From NCBI GenBank assembly GCA_024697645.1, contig JAILFH010000055.1, forward strand, positions 1 to 58,958: a stretch of 58,958 nucleotides of DNA, written 5' to 3'. This stretch comes from Prevotella sp. GTDB lineage: Bacteria > Bacteroidota > Bacteroidia > Bacteroidales > Bacteroidaceae. Positions 45,172 through 54,466 of the stretch are shown in pieces. Position 1 is the stretch's first letter. Every line of letters begins with the position of its first letter. The notes under the pieces were generated by a model that made no database searches, had not been told where the DNA came from, and was given only the letters and a program-made list of their open reading frames with translations. A program made the position numbers and the translations under genes.

Positions 45172-46575
45172 TTAATAGAATTTGAAATAGCGACGGGCAT
45201 TATTGTAGGAGATATCCTCTACCATCTGACCCAGCAACTGCATATCGGCAGGCAGCAGACCTTGTTCTACGTCGTTACCAAGCAAATTACAAAGCAGACG
45301 ACGGAAGTACTCGTGACGAGGATAACTCAGGAACGAACGCGAGTCGGTGAGCATACCTACAAAGCGGCTCAACAAGCCGAGAACCGAGAGAGCATTCATC
45401 TGACGAGTCATGCCATCAAGTTGATCGTTGAACCACCAACCAGAACCGAACTGAATCTTTCCTACGCACGAACCATCCTGGAAGTTGCCCAGCATTGTGG
45501 CAATCACCTCATTTGCACAAGGATTCAGCGTATATAATATGGTACGGGTGAGTTTTCCCCTTTGATTCAGATTGTCAAGGAAATGGCTCATGGCCTTAGC
45601 CGTATTGAATTCACCAATAGAGTCGAAACCAGTATCAGCGCCCAACTTGTTGTACATCAGCGTGTTGTTATCGCGGATAGCGCCATAGTGATACTGCTGT
45701 GTCCAGTCGCTGGCTGCATCCATCTCAGCCATCATCGTCAGGAAGTAGTTCTTATACTGGCGAACCTCATAATTTGAAAGCGACTGTCCGTTCATAGCCT
45801 TCTCGAAGATAATCTCTATTTGCGATTCGGTGTAGGGTTCATCGTAGAATTCCTCAATACCATGATCGCTCAGGCGGCAGCCTTCCTGATGGAAGAAGTC
45901 GTGACGGCGCTGTAGGGCATCAACCATATCAGCAAACTTCACGATTGTCACACCAGAAACCTTTTCCAGTTGATGAACATAGTCAGGGAATTCAGGCTTC
46001 TCAATGTTCATAGCCTTATCAGGACGCCAAGCAGGAATCATCTTAATTTCAAATCCACTCTCACGAGTCTGCTTGTGATAGCGAAGGTCGTCAACGGGAT
46101 CGTCTGTCGTACAAACACATTCCACACCATAGTGGCGCATCAAACCGCGAGCCGTAAATTCTGGCTGCTTCAGTTTTTCATTACACTCGTCAAAAATCTC
46201 ACGGGCTGTAGTTGGACTCAACAACTTCTCAATGCCAAAGGCTGTCTTCAGTTCAAGATGGGTCCAATGGTAAAGCGGATTGCGAAGGGTATAGGGAACT
46301 GTTTCTGCCCACTTCTCAAACTTCTCCCAATCAGTAGTGTCCGTACCGGTGCAATAGCGTTCATCAACGCCATTAGTGCGCATAGCACGCCACTTGTAGT
46401 GGTCGCCACCAAGCCACAACTCTGTGATACTCTTAAACTGATGATCCTCGGCTACCATCTGCGGTATCAGATGACAATGGTAGTCGATAATTGGCATTTT
46501 CGATGCGTGCTCATGATACAACTTCTGTGCGGTCTCCGACTGCAGCAAGAAGTTTTCGTCCATAAATTTCTTCAT
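45172..46575 (-). CDS. uxaC: Uronate isomerase
   Basis: 467 aa from the start at 46575 (MKKFMDENFLLQSETA), close to the usual 470. Converts D-galacturonate to tagaturonate and D-glucuronate to fructuronate, the first cytoplasmic step in pectin monomer catabolism. Amidohydrolase TIM barrel with the IDYHCHLIP metal-binding motif at about residues 30-38, CVCTTDDPVDDLRYH and YTDSRSF-like C-terminal block (GMLTDSRSFLSYPRHEYFRR). An upstream in-frame ATG at 46614 is possible. No UxaB or UxaA is in the window. Divergent from asparaginase. Confidence 0.96.
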   Translation of the reverse strand: MKKFMDENFLLQSETAQKLYHEHASKMPIIDYHCHLIPQMVAEDHQFKSITELWLGGDHYKWRAMRTNGVDERYCTGTDTTDWEKFEKWAETVPYTLRNPLYHWTHLELKTAFGIEKLLSPTTAREIFDECNEKLKQPEFTARGLMRHYGVECVCTTDDPVDDLRYHKQTRESGFEIKMIPAWRPDKAMNIEKPEFPDYVHQLEKVSGVTIVKFADMVDALQRRHDFFHQEGCRLSDHGIEEFYDEPYTESQIEIIFEKAMNGQSLSNYEVRQYKNYFLTMMAEMDAASDWTQQYHYGAIRDNNTLMYNKLGADTGFDSIGEFNTAKAMSHFLDNLNQRGKLTRTILYTLNPCANEVIATMLGNFQDGSCVGKIQFGSGWWFNDQLDGMTRQMNALSVLGLLSRFVGMLTDSRSFLSYPRHEYFRRLLCNLLGNDVEQGLLPADMQLLGQMVEDISYNNARRYFKFY

Positions 46576-46615
46576 TCTTAAGTAGTCTTGATTGATAATT
46601 TTTCCATTTTGCATG

Positions 46616-46665
46616 CAAATATACAAATATTTTTTTGGATTAAAAAGAAAATTAAAGTATATTTG
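46616..46665. promoter_or_regulatory. Back-to-back promoters for uxaC and asparaginase
   Basis: Plus strand: TTTGG (46634-46638), 19 nt, TATATTTG (46658-46665), ending four bases before the asparaginase ATG at 46670, so the transcript would be almost leaderless. Minus strand: TATATTTG at 46616-46623, about 40 nt before the uxaC start. Confidence 0.7.
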
Positions 46666-46669
46666 CACT

Positions 46670-47707
46670 ATGAAAACTTCAAGAGTGCTTATCATCTATA
46701 CCGGCGGAACCATCGGAATGGGTCGCAATCCACTCACAGGAACTCTCGAACCGCTTGACTTCAACTATTTGCTGGCCAATCTGCCCGAGATGCAATATCT
46801 CGAAACCAGCACTGATGTCTATCAGTTTGAAGCCCCCATCGACTCGAGCGACATGAACCCGACTATCTGGGCTGAACTGGTGAGAATCATTGCCAACAAC
46901 TATGACAAGTATGAAGGATTTGTCATTCTACATGGTACTGATACGATGGCCTATACTGCCTCAGCACTATCCTTCATGCTTGGCAATCTGACGAAGCCCG
47001 TCATCCTAACGGGTTCACAACTGCCAATAGGTCAACTTCGTACAGACGGTAAGGAAAATCTGGTGACAAGCATCGAACTGGCTGCTGCACACGACGAGAA
47101 TGGATTCCCAATGGTACCCGAAGTTTGCATATATTTCAGCGGCAAACTCATCAGAGGTAACCGCTCCACTAAGCAACACGCCGATGGTTTCAACGCCTTT
47201 GACTCATTCAATTATCCTCATCTATGCGATGCGGGCGTCAATTTCAATTTCAATCGCCACGTCATCCTAAAACCCGATTTCAGCAAGCCGCTGCAGACAT
47301 TCTATGAGATGGATGCAAACATTGTTGTCTTCTCTCTTTTTCCGGGCATTCAGGAGAACATTGTCCGCCATATGCTTGACGCACCTGAACTGAAAGGCAT
47401 CGTGATGCGCACATTTGGAAGTGGTAACGCTATGCAAAAAGGTTGGTTGCTTCGGGCTCTACAAAGTGCAAGTGAGCGAGGTGTGACTATCGTCAACATC
47501 AGCCAATGTGTAGCAGGAACCGTTGAGATGAGCCGCTACGATACGGGATATCAATTACAGCAGGCAGGAGTCATCAGCGGACGCGACTCTACCGTTGAAG
47601 CCGCCGCCACCAAACTCATGCATCTGCATGCTCGATTCCCCAATGATAATGCTACCATCACCCACTACATGCAAACGAGCATGGCTGGCGAAATCAGCAT
47701 CGATTGA
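46670..47707 (+). CDS. ansA: Type I L-asparaginase
   Basis: 345 aa. Hydrolyses asparagine to aspartate and ammonia in the cytoplasm (no signal peptide). Conserved blocks: IIYTGGTIGMG (catalytic Thr), LHGTDTMAYTASALSF (Thr-Asp pair), GSQLPIGQLRTDG. The start at 46670 is chosen because it opens directly on the MKTSRVLIIYTGGTIG motif; an upstream start at 46592 would run through the promoter. Monocistronic to judge by neighbours. Confidence 0.95.
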   Translation: MKTSRVLIIYTGGTIGMGRNPLTGTLEPLDFNYLLANLPEMQYLETSTDVYQFEAPIDSSDMNPTIWAELVRIIANNYDKYEGFVILHGTDTMAYTASALSFMLGNLTKPVILTGSQLPIGQLRTDGKENLVTSIELAAAHDENGFPMVPEVCIYFSGKLIRGNRSTKQHADGFNAFDSFNYPHLCDAGVNFNFNRHVILKPDFSKPLQTFYEMDANIVVFSLFPGIQENIVRHMLDAPELKGIVMRTFGSGNAMQKGWLLRALQSASERGVTIVNISQCVAGTVEMSRYDTGYQLQQAGVISGRDSTVEAAATKLMHLHARFPNDNATITHYMQTSMAGEISID

Positions 47708-47805
47708 TGGAGCGCAATCATCAAACAAGACAGAGAGTAATCACATTATAATTAAACCGCCCTACTCCACATTTTAAAATAAAGGGCAACAAAAAAGAAA
47801 ACATT

Positions 47806-48348
47806 ATGAAAGAATTGAAAGGTTCAAAGACCGAGAAAAATTTATTAGAGGCATTTGCCGGCGAGAGTCAGGCACGCAACAAGTACAGTTACTGGGCATC
47901 TAAGGCCAAGAAGGACGGCTATCAGCAGATTGCCGCTATCTTCGAGGAAACTGCAGCTAACGAGAAGGAACATGCAAAATTGTGGTTCAAACTCCTTGAA
48001 GGTGGTGCCATCAAGTCGACTCCCGAAAACCTGAAGGCTGCAGCCGAGGGTGAGAACTATGAGTGGACTGATATGTACGACCGTATGGCTCGTGAGGCCG
48101 ATGAGGAAGGATTCACAGAGATTGCAGAGAAGTTCCGTGGTGTTGCCAAGATTGAGAAGGAACACGAAGAGCGCTATCGCAAACTTCTGCAGAACATCGA
48201 GGAAGGAATCGTGTTCTCACGCGATGGTGACCGCATCTGGAAGTGCCGCAACTGTGGCCACATCGTGATTGGTCCTGCTGCTCCTGAGGTTTGCCCCGTT
48301 TGCGACCATCCCCAGGCTTACTTCGAACTCAAATGTGAAAACTACTAA
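47806..48348 (+). CDS. rbr: Rubrerythrin
   Basis: 180 aa. Non-haem iron peroxidase that protects anaerobes from hydrogen peroxide. Residues 1-135 form the ferritin-like four-helix bundle with paired ExxH-type ligands ([39 protein letters not shown]). Residues about 143-180 are a rubredoxin domain with Cys pairs CRNCGH and CPVCDH. It is followed by a strong terminator and is probably a single-gene transcript. Confidence 0.97.
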   Translation: MKELKGSKTEKNLLEAFAGESQARNKYSYWASKAKKDGYQQIAAIFEETAANEKEHAKLWFKLLEGGAIKSTPENLKAAAEGENYEWTDMYDRMAREADEEGFTEIAEKFRGVAKIEKEHEERYRKLLQNIEEGIVFSRDGDRIWKCRNCGHIVIGPAAPEVCPVCDHPQAYFELKCENY

Positions 48349-48365
48349 TAAGTCAATAAACATAT

Positions 48366-48404
48366 AAATAGACTATTTTGCTCAGACAGAATAGTCTATT
48401 TTTT
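48366..48404 (+). terminator. Terminator of rubrerythrin
   Basis: A perfect 12-bp stem AAATAGACTATT/AATAGTCTATTT with a 12-nt loop and trailing T run, 17 nt after the stop. Confidence 0.9.
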
Positions 48405-48507
48405 ATGTCTTGTATCAAAAATGTCCGTAATAAAGAATGACGAAAGTTTCCGCTATGTCTGATACTGTAAAAAACTTTGTTCTAATCCTATGAAACAATT
48501 ATCATTC

Positions 48508-49395
48508 TTAGAACTTCATATCCTTCATAATCTCACTCATTTTCTGCACTGTGCTCACACGGGTTGGAACAAGCGGGAGTCGCAGTTCGTTCTCAATAAA
48601 TCCCATTTCGTGGAGCAATGCCTTCACACCTGCTGGATTTCCATCAACGAAAAGCAACTTATAGAGTTCTGTGAAACGATGGTGGATCTTTCGGGCTGGC
48701 TCATATTCTCCCCTGAACTCCAGACGAATCATACGGGAAAATTCCTTAGGCAGCGCATTGCCAATCACTGAAATTACACCAGCAGCACCACTTGCAATCA
48801 TCGGGAACGTCAGCGCATCATCGCCGCTGAGCACATCAAAACGTTCAGGCTTCATTTTGATAATCTCATCGACCTGCTCGAGCGAACCACTTGCTTCCTT
48901 GATAGCAACAATATTATCGCAATCATTGGCAAGACGAACTGTTGTCTCTGCACGGAGATTGATGCCAGTACGACCTGGAACATTATATAGCACTACTGGC
49001 AGTGGCGAAGCCTGACTAATGGCGCGGAAGTGCTGATAGAGACCTTCCTGCGAGGGTTTGTTATAATAAGGACAAACGCTCAACACACCATCAATTCCCT
49101 GCCAATCGGTTTCATGAAGTTCTTCAACCAAAGCAGCCGTATTATTACCACCACATCCCATCAGAATAGGCACGCGACCTTCAACCTGCTTCACGACAAA
49201 CTGCTTAATCTCTCGCTTCTCGTCAGCAGTCAGACAAGGTGTTTCACCTGTAGTTGCGAGTATGCACATGAAATCGGCACCATTGGCTAACTGATATTCG
49301 ATGAGGCGTTCTAATGCCTCGAAATCGATAGTGCCATCAGCGTGAAAAGGAGTGACCAGAGCGATACCAAGCCCCTTGAAAATATTTGCTGCCAT
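48508..49395 (-). CDS. dapA: 4-hydroxy-tetrahydrodipicolinate synthase
   Basis: 295 aa, standard length. Condenses pyruvate with aspartate semialdehyde for lysine and diaminopimelate. TIM barrel with TTGETPCL, the Tyr-containing VVLYNVPGRTGINL and the Schiff-base lysine in IVAIKEASG. It stands alone on the minus strand next to a DMT transporter, with its own promoter. Confidence 0.97.
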   Translation of the reverse strand: MAANIFKGLGIALVTPFHADGTIDFEALERLIEYQLANGADFMCILATTGETPCLTADEKREIKQFVVKQVEGRVPILMGCGGNNTAALVEELHETDWQGIDGVLSVCPYYNKPSQEGLYQHFRAISQASPLPVVLYNVPGRTGINLRAETTVRLANDCDNIVAIKEASGSLEQVDEIIKMKPERFDVLSGDDALTFPMIASGAAGVISVIGNALPKEFSRMIRLEFRGEYEPARKIHHRFTELYKLLFVDGNPAGVKALLHEMGFIENELRLPLVPTRVSTVQKMSEIMKDMKF

Positions 49396-49418
49396 AGAAA
49401 AATCTTATTATCCGCTTG

Positions 49419-49449
49419 CAAAGATAGTGAAAATCAAGTGCAGAACAAA
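49419..49449 (-). promoter_or_regulatory. Promoter of dapA
   Basis: On the minus strand TTTG (49446-49449), 19-nt spacer, TATCTTTG (49419-49426), 23 nt before the ATG at 49395. Confidence 0.8.
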
Positions 49450-49589
49450 AAATTTTCACATCTTTTTTTCATTTCAGCAGTATTTACAACTACCTACTGT
49501 AGGGAATTCTGCATAAATATCGAACACAGCCTTCGGGTTCGCATCAGTTTTACCTCAGCAATTTCGAACTGGTAATCAGGGGTATTGAC

Positions 49590-50504
49590 TCATCGACTGC
49601 CCAGATAGAGGAAAAATAGACCCAACAACACCAGTGCAAGGTCGAGCGATTTGCTCTTCAGGTTCTTCTCGTGGAAAATCCATGCGCCAAAGGCAAAACT
49701 CACCACAACAGAACCTCTTCTCACCATACTTACAATGCTAATCATCGCACCAGGCAGACTGAGCGAATAGAAATAAAGAAAGTCGGCTGCACATAAGAAG
49801 ATACTCACAAATACAATACTCCACTGCCATTGCAGCCTACGCGTCTCATTCTTCGTATATCTCAGAACAAGCAGCACTATGCCCATCATTGCACACTGAT
49901 AGATGTTGTACCAACTCTGCACCAACATGCGGTCGAGTCCAACGCCTCCGTCCTCAGGCGAAGCCATGAGATACTTATCGTAAAGTCCACTCACGGCTCC
50001 AAGCAATGCAGCAAGCACTACGCAGAAAATCCACTTGTTATGCTTGAAATCAATGCCTTCCTTTTTGCCGCTACGACTAAGCATAAAGAATGAAAACACC
50101 GCCAATAAAACACCAATCCACTGATAAACGTTCAGTCGCTCAGCAAATACCAACATTGCACCAACAAGCACCATCACCGGTCTTGTGGCATTGATGGGAC
50201 CAACAATCGTCAACGGCAGATTCTTCATGCCGAAATAGCCGAAAATCCAAGACGAGAGCACAATAACGCTCTTCAGAAGAATGTACTTATGTTCCTCCCA
50301 TCCTCCCGAACCAACGAGGAATGGTGTTCCTTCGAGCCTCGTTCCCGAACTCGAAAGCAGGATGAACGGAAGAAAGATGAGCGACGAGAACAATGTGTTA
50401 AGAAACAACACCGATACTACAGCGTTGTTCCTTAATGCTTGTTTCTTAAATGCGTCGTAGCAGCCTAACAATGCTGCAGAGAGAAAAGCCAGTATTAGCC
50501 ACAT
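49590..50504 (-). CDS. EamA/DMT-family transporter
   Basis: 304 aa with about ten transmembrane helices in two EamA-like halves (FLSAALLGCYDAFKKQAL in helix 1; GPINATRPVMVLVGAML; MVRRGSVVVSFAFGAWIF). Inner-membrane metabolite exporter or importer; substrate unknown. It begins 25 nt downstream of the GH31 stop and could be cotranscribed with it. Confidence 0.85.
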   Translation of the reverse strand: MWLILAFLSAALLGCYDAFKKQALRNNAVVSVLFLNTLFSSLIFLPFILLSSSGTRLEGTPFLVGSGGWEEHKYILLKSVIVLSSWIFGYFGMKNLPLTIVGPINATRPVMVLVGAMLVFAERLNVYQWIGVLLAVFSFFMLSRSGKKEGIDFKHNKWIFCVVLAALLGAVSGLYDKYLMASPEDGGVGLDRMLVQSWYNIYQCAMMGIVLLVLRYTKNETRRLQWQWSIVFVSIFLCAADFLYFYSLSLPGAMISIVSMVRRGSVVVSFAFGAWIFHEKNLKSKSLDLALVLLGLFFLYLGSR

Positions 50505-50529
50505 AACAGATATTGCCTAACCAACCTTC

Positions 50530-53500
50530 TTAGAATTCAACAACATTGAGTTGGCGATCAACCAGCATTCCCGAACACTTCATTTGTTTCAACACGACAC
50601 GACTGAGTGCCTTGAAACGTAGGCGGAAGAGGGTCTGTGAACCATTAATGAGCGGCTGGCGTCCCACGTTGACGAATGTTGGATAGAGCACCCGGTCGCC
50701 ATTTGTGTGTAATCTGTCATTGGTCATATTCTGCATCGTGCTCACAGCCACTGGCTCAATACCCACGAACTGCATCTGCTGCTGATTATAAGGCAACACG
50801 AAACTCATCGCATTCACGCTCTGAAGGTCCTGACCCGTCACCGTAATCACGATTTCGTTACCCGCATTATATTGCGTCCGGTCGGCTTTCACCGAAATCT
50901 TTCCAGCCAGCGGTTCTGACGATCTTCCAGCGCCATCGCCTAAAAGTGTAGCCACGTTCGAGATGTCCTGTGCATCGATAAGTCCATTCCTGTTCACATC
51001 GCCCACAGATACATATCCGTCGAAGTCGCTATCGCCCTGTCTTAGACCCGTATAGTTCAGATACGATGTCAGATCATTGTCATCGATACGGCCATCCTGA
51101 TTAATATCGCCAGGAATCAAAACTTTTGCATCCGGTTTACGGAAGACAAAGAGTTCCGTTCCCGATCCAAATCCGCCGACTGCTTCAGTAACGACAAGTC
51201 TCATGTATCGAGCAGTCTCACCCTGCAAATCGACTTCCTTCACCAGATTATTCCGATTCCATTTGAAGGGCTTTGCCTCATTCCAGTTCTTACCGTCAAC
51301 ACTCGTCTCAATGGTTCCTGCAAGAATATTTCCGTTGCCAGCATTATCGCGAGGAACATACGAAATATGGTCTATTTCGGTCGTTGCATGCAAGTCTATA
51401 TCAATGGTAAAGGGAACCGCATTGCTGTTTTGCCAGTTCGTATGCCATAGGTCGCCCTTGTCATCAAAATCAAACAAATGCTCAATGCCACTACCCGGCT
51501 GTTCTTCTACAGAACAAATTGCCGTGATTCCTCGCATTGCAAACTCCAGCGGATTGGCAGCAGTACGAAGGCTGAAATATTTCCAGTCACTAACACCCTG
51601 CTTACCCACAGCACGCAACATAAACTCATAATCGGTTTCGGGCTGAAGTTGGTCTATTTTGAACTTCGTATTGCGAATATTCGTATAACGCATGCCTTCA
51701 AACATCAGTTCATAGAACTCTGCACCGTCAACTTGTAGCCAAATTGGTGTAAGCGTATAAGCCGTCGCTTCTGAAGTCTCTGTATTTACCGATGGAGTCT
51801 GAAGGATTACATGCTCATTCGCAGCGCCGTTCGTTCGTGATGAAAGCGACTCAACGCCCTCAACTATCAGTTCCACCTTGTTATATAATGAAACAGCAGG
51901 AACATCCACCACCAACTGTGGATTCTTCTTCACGCTCAGTTTTTCCATCTCTGATCCGGGCGTAGCAAATTGATTCAATTCCGGAGCCGCCTCATACTTC
52001 GTCGTGGCCTGAATGCGCTTACCATCAGCCTTCACAACGACCTTCTTGGGCTCACTGGCCAAATTCACAATGAAGCGAGTCTTCTTCCGTGCCTCCATCA
52101 GCAATGCGTTTGCATTCTCCATTGGATAGACCGTCACCACTTCCCTACCCTTCTGCAACTGCTGAGTAACACGAGTGGTCGAACTTTCGCCTTTCCTATA
52201 GGCATCGGTCACGCCGTCATCGTCATAGACGTCAATACTCGTCAGTTCTTCCGACGGATAAATCTCAAACGTACGGCTCGTCTCGTCAATTTCCGAAGGA
52301 TTGTTGTTCGGATTGTTCATCGGGATAATAGCCCCTTCCTTCACGAATACGGGCAATTTCCAAAGCGGAGTATCAAACGAATTCAGGATGCAACCTCCCT
52401 CGTAGGCATCACCCGTGAAATAATCGTACCAAATTCCGCTGGGGAGATAAATATTATCTCTCTTCGCGCCTTCCTCATAGATAGGTGCAATGAGGAAACT
52501 CGGTCCGTACATATATTGATATTGGGTTCTTGTCCCCAAAAGGAACTTGCGGAGTTCTGGACCCGCCTTCTCCCCATCACATTCTTCCAAGAACATTGCG
52601 CGGATAAGCGGTTTCCCATCAATAGCCTCATGGGCATAGGTGTAGGTATAGGGCAGCAACGCCGACTTCCATTTCAGATAAGAGCGATTGATGCTTGTGG
52701 CAGGTTCGCCCAATGCCTGCGGATATTTCTCATTAGAACCCCAACCATCCATGTTCAACTGCATCGGGGTGAACGTCTTCCACTGGAAGTCACGAACGTT
52801 CACATCCATATTTCTTCCACCGAAGATTCCGTCCATATCGCTGGTGACATTAGGCATTCCAGCAAGTCCCGCACCAATATAGGTTGGGATATGGAAACGG
52901 ATATACTCCCATTCTCCACCCGTCTGGTCGCCTGTCCAGATACCCGCATAACGCTGAGTGCCAGCCCAGCCGTCAAGCGAAATAATGAACGGACGTGCCT
53001 GATTGCCGTAATAGGGCATAATCTCTGCAACGTCGGCAATACCATTCAAACCAAAAGAATAGCCGGCACCGACCCAAGCGACATCAGTCTTTAGAACTCT
53101 TACACCTGCATCCCTCACTTCCTTCACGATATCGCGCTGCAAAAGAGCAGGAATCGAATCAATCGGGTGCAGGTTCGACTGTGTCCATAGACCAATCTCA
53201 ACGCCTTTCGAACGGGCATAGTCGCCAAACGACTTCAGATTCTGAATGTTGCCATCAAGGGTCTCAGTCTGTCCATAGCCAGCACCGTAGCCATCGTTGG
53301 GAAGTACCCAGCCTAACGGCATATCATGAGCCTCATAGCGGTCGATCACCGCACGGCCTGAGAACTGATAGTCGCCTACATCGCCATTCAACGACTCGCG
53401 AACACCACCATTATCGGTCTGACTCTCTACATAGCGCCGCCCGTCCTCGAAGGGAACACCTCGCTGTGGATCATCGGTTTCTTTCCAGTAGTCGCGGTTG

Positions 53501-54303
53501 TAGGCATTCAGATGTCCTTCATAGAAGGCAAACTTCGGTAGCAACACGGGATGACCCGTCAATTGGTAGTAACCATTAAGCAAATCAACGGCATTCTCAC
53601 CTACCATAAAGAATACATCCAGATAGTCGGCGTCATGATGAATCAATACCTCTTTACCCGAGAAATCATAGTAGCCAGGCTTGAACGTATGACAGAGCAC
53701 GCCATAACCCTCCGTCGACCAGTAGAATGGTGCTGGAGAACAAACGCCGCCATCTGTCCATGAATTGGTATTCACGATATCGATTCGCTTGCCACGATGC
53801 GAGAAACGCCCATTCTGCACACCACCGCCGAAGTAATATTCCTCTGGCGCCAGCGACAAGCGTAACTCGTAACCACCTTGACGGAATTCAATGGGTGCAG
53901 TCTGAGTGACTATAGTCTGCCCATTCTCTATCGAGATGCAACCCGTAGTCTTGTCGATAGCCACCAGGATGCCCTCCTGATTGTCGTCTTCATATTGTGA
54001 ATTCACGACGTATCTCCCGTCGGCCTCTTCCACGCTGACCTTAACATCCTGGCGAGCATCACGCACCAGAATCTCGGCTGGGGGCGTTGCCTCAGGATTG
54101 CGGAGAATGCCTCCCTGATCATCGCGGAACATGCGGAATATCTTTGGTCCGTAGAAGTCGAGCAGGGTCACATGTCCTTCGTTGTCAATCACCTCTACAG
54201 CCTGTCGGTTCAGTTGCTGAACTCTTTTGATGGTCGGCTTGTCTGCGGCCGAAATGACCAGACAAGTTGCTATGCCTAAAAGGCAAAATAGGAATCGCTT
54301 CAT
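50530..54303 (-). CDS. GH31 glycosidase with FN3, discoidin, dockerin and cohesin-like modules
   Basis: 1257 aa; the start at 54303 gives signal peptide MKRFLFCLLGIATCLVISA. GH31 region about residues 130-800: substrate block FYEGHLNAYNRDYW, nucleophile Asp407 in LKTDVAWVGAGYSF, candidate acid Asp459 in WTGDQTGGEW. GH31 enzymes include alpha-glucosidases, alpha-xylosidases and alpha-galactosidases; specificity is open. Then FN3 (about 848-918), F5/8 discoidin-like carbohydrate-binding module (about 920-1057), two dockerin-type Ca loops (GDINQDGRIDDNDL and GDVNRNGLIDAQDI, about 1063-1122) and a cohesin-like beta-sandwich (about 1134-1257). Finding dockerin and cohesin-like modules in one Bacteroidetes enzyme is unusual. 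Divergent from GH2. Confidence 0.9.
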   Translation of the reverse strand: MKRFLFCLLGIATCLVISAADKPTIKRVQQLNRQAVEVIDNEGHVTLLDFYGPKIFRMFRDDQGGILRNPEATPPAEILVRDARQDVKVSVEEADGRYVVNSQYEDDNQEGILVAIDKTTGCISIENGQTIVTQTAPIEFRQGGYELRLSLAPEEYYFGGGVQNGRFSHRGKRIDIVNTNSWTDGGVCSPAPFYWSTEGYGVLCHTFKPGYYDFSGKEVLIHHDADYLDVFFMVGENAVDLLNGYYQLTGHPVLLPKFAFYEGHLNAYNRDYWKETDDPQRGVPFEDGRRYVESQTDNGGVRESLNGDVGDYQFSGRAVIDRYEAHDMPLGWVLPNDGYGAGYGQTETLDGNIQNLKSFGDYARSKGVEIGLWTQSNLHPIDSIPALLQRDIVKEVRDAGVRVLKTDVAWVGAGYSFGLNGIADVAEIMPYYGNQARPFIISLDGWAGTQRYAGIWTGDQTGGEWEYIRFHIPTYIGAGLAGMPNVTSDMDGIFGGRNMDVNVRDFQWKTFTPMQLNMDGWGSNEKYPQALGEPATSINRSYLKWKSALLPYTYTYAHEAIDGKPLIRAMFLEECDGEKAGPELRKFLLGTRTQYQYMYGPSFLIAPIYEEGAKRDNIYLPSGIWYDYFTGDAYEGGCILNSFDTPLWKLPVFVKEGAIIPMNNPNNNPSEIDETSRTFEIYPSEELTSIDVYDDDGVTDAYRKGESSTTRVTQQLQKGREVVTVYPMENANALLMEARKKTRFIVNLASEPKKVVVKADGKRIQATTKYEAAPELNQFATPGSEMEKLSVKKNPQLVVDVPAVSLYNKVELIVEGVESLSSRTNGAANEHVILQTPSVNTETSEATAYTLTPIWLQVDGAEFYELMFEGMRYTNIRNTKFKIDQLQPETDYEFMLRAVGKQGVSDWKYFSLRTAANPLEFAMRGITAICSVEEQPGSGIEHLFDFDDKGDLWHTNWQNSNAVPFTIDIDLHATTEIDHISYVPRDNAGNGNILAGTIETSVDGKNWNEAKPFKWNRNNLVKEVDLQGETARYMRLVVTEAVGGFGSGTELFVFRKPDAKVLIPGDINQDGRIDDNDLTSYLNYTGLRQGDSDFDGYVSVGDVNRNGLIDAQDISNVATLLGDGAGRSSEPLAGKISVKADRTQYNAGNEIVITVTGQDLQSVNAMSFVLPYNQQQMQFVGIEPVAVSTMQNMTNDRLHTNGDRVLYPTFVNVGRQPLINGSQTLFRLRFKALSRVVLKQMKCSGMLVDRQLNVVEF

Positions 54304-54324
54304 TGTCGTTTTGAATATTTTTTG

Positions 54325-54385
54325 CAAAGGTACGGAAAAAAGATGAAAGGCGAAAGGCGTAACCGAAAACTTTTTTGTAACTTTG
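54325..54385. promoter_or_regulatory. Compact divergent promoter of the GH31 and GH2 genes
   Basis: Minus strand TACCTTTG at 54325-54332 (22 nt before the GH31 ATG) and plus strand TAACTTTG at 54378-54385 (81 nt before the GH2 ATG). The 45 bp between them must hold both -33 regions, so RNA polymerases would compete or be co-regulated. Confidence 0.75.
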
Positions 54386-54403
54386 CACAGAATATCCTTT
54401 CAT

Positions 54404-54439
54404 ACCCTAAGAATATATCGAATTACCCTTTGAATATAT
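54404..54439. repeat. Direct repeat in the GH2 5' leader
   Basis: ACCCTAAGAATATAT (54404-54418) and ACCCTTTGAATATAT (54425-54439) match at 13 of 15 positions with a 21-nt period, about two helical turns. They lie between the GH2 -7 element and its ATG, so they could be an operator or an RNA element. Confidence 0.75.
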
Positions 54440-54466
54440 AAAAATAGAAATAAAACCAATACAGAC

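Noticed and set aside
51970..53094. Long open frame (374 codons) on the plus strand inside the GH31 gene
   Set aside because: It mirrors the GH31 catalytic region in antisense and shows no recognisable protein features.
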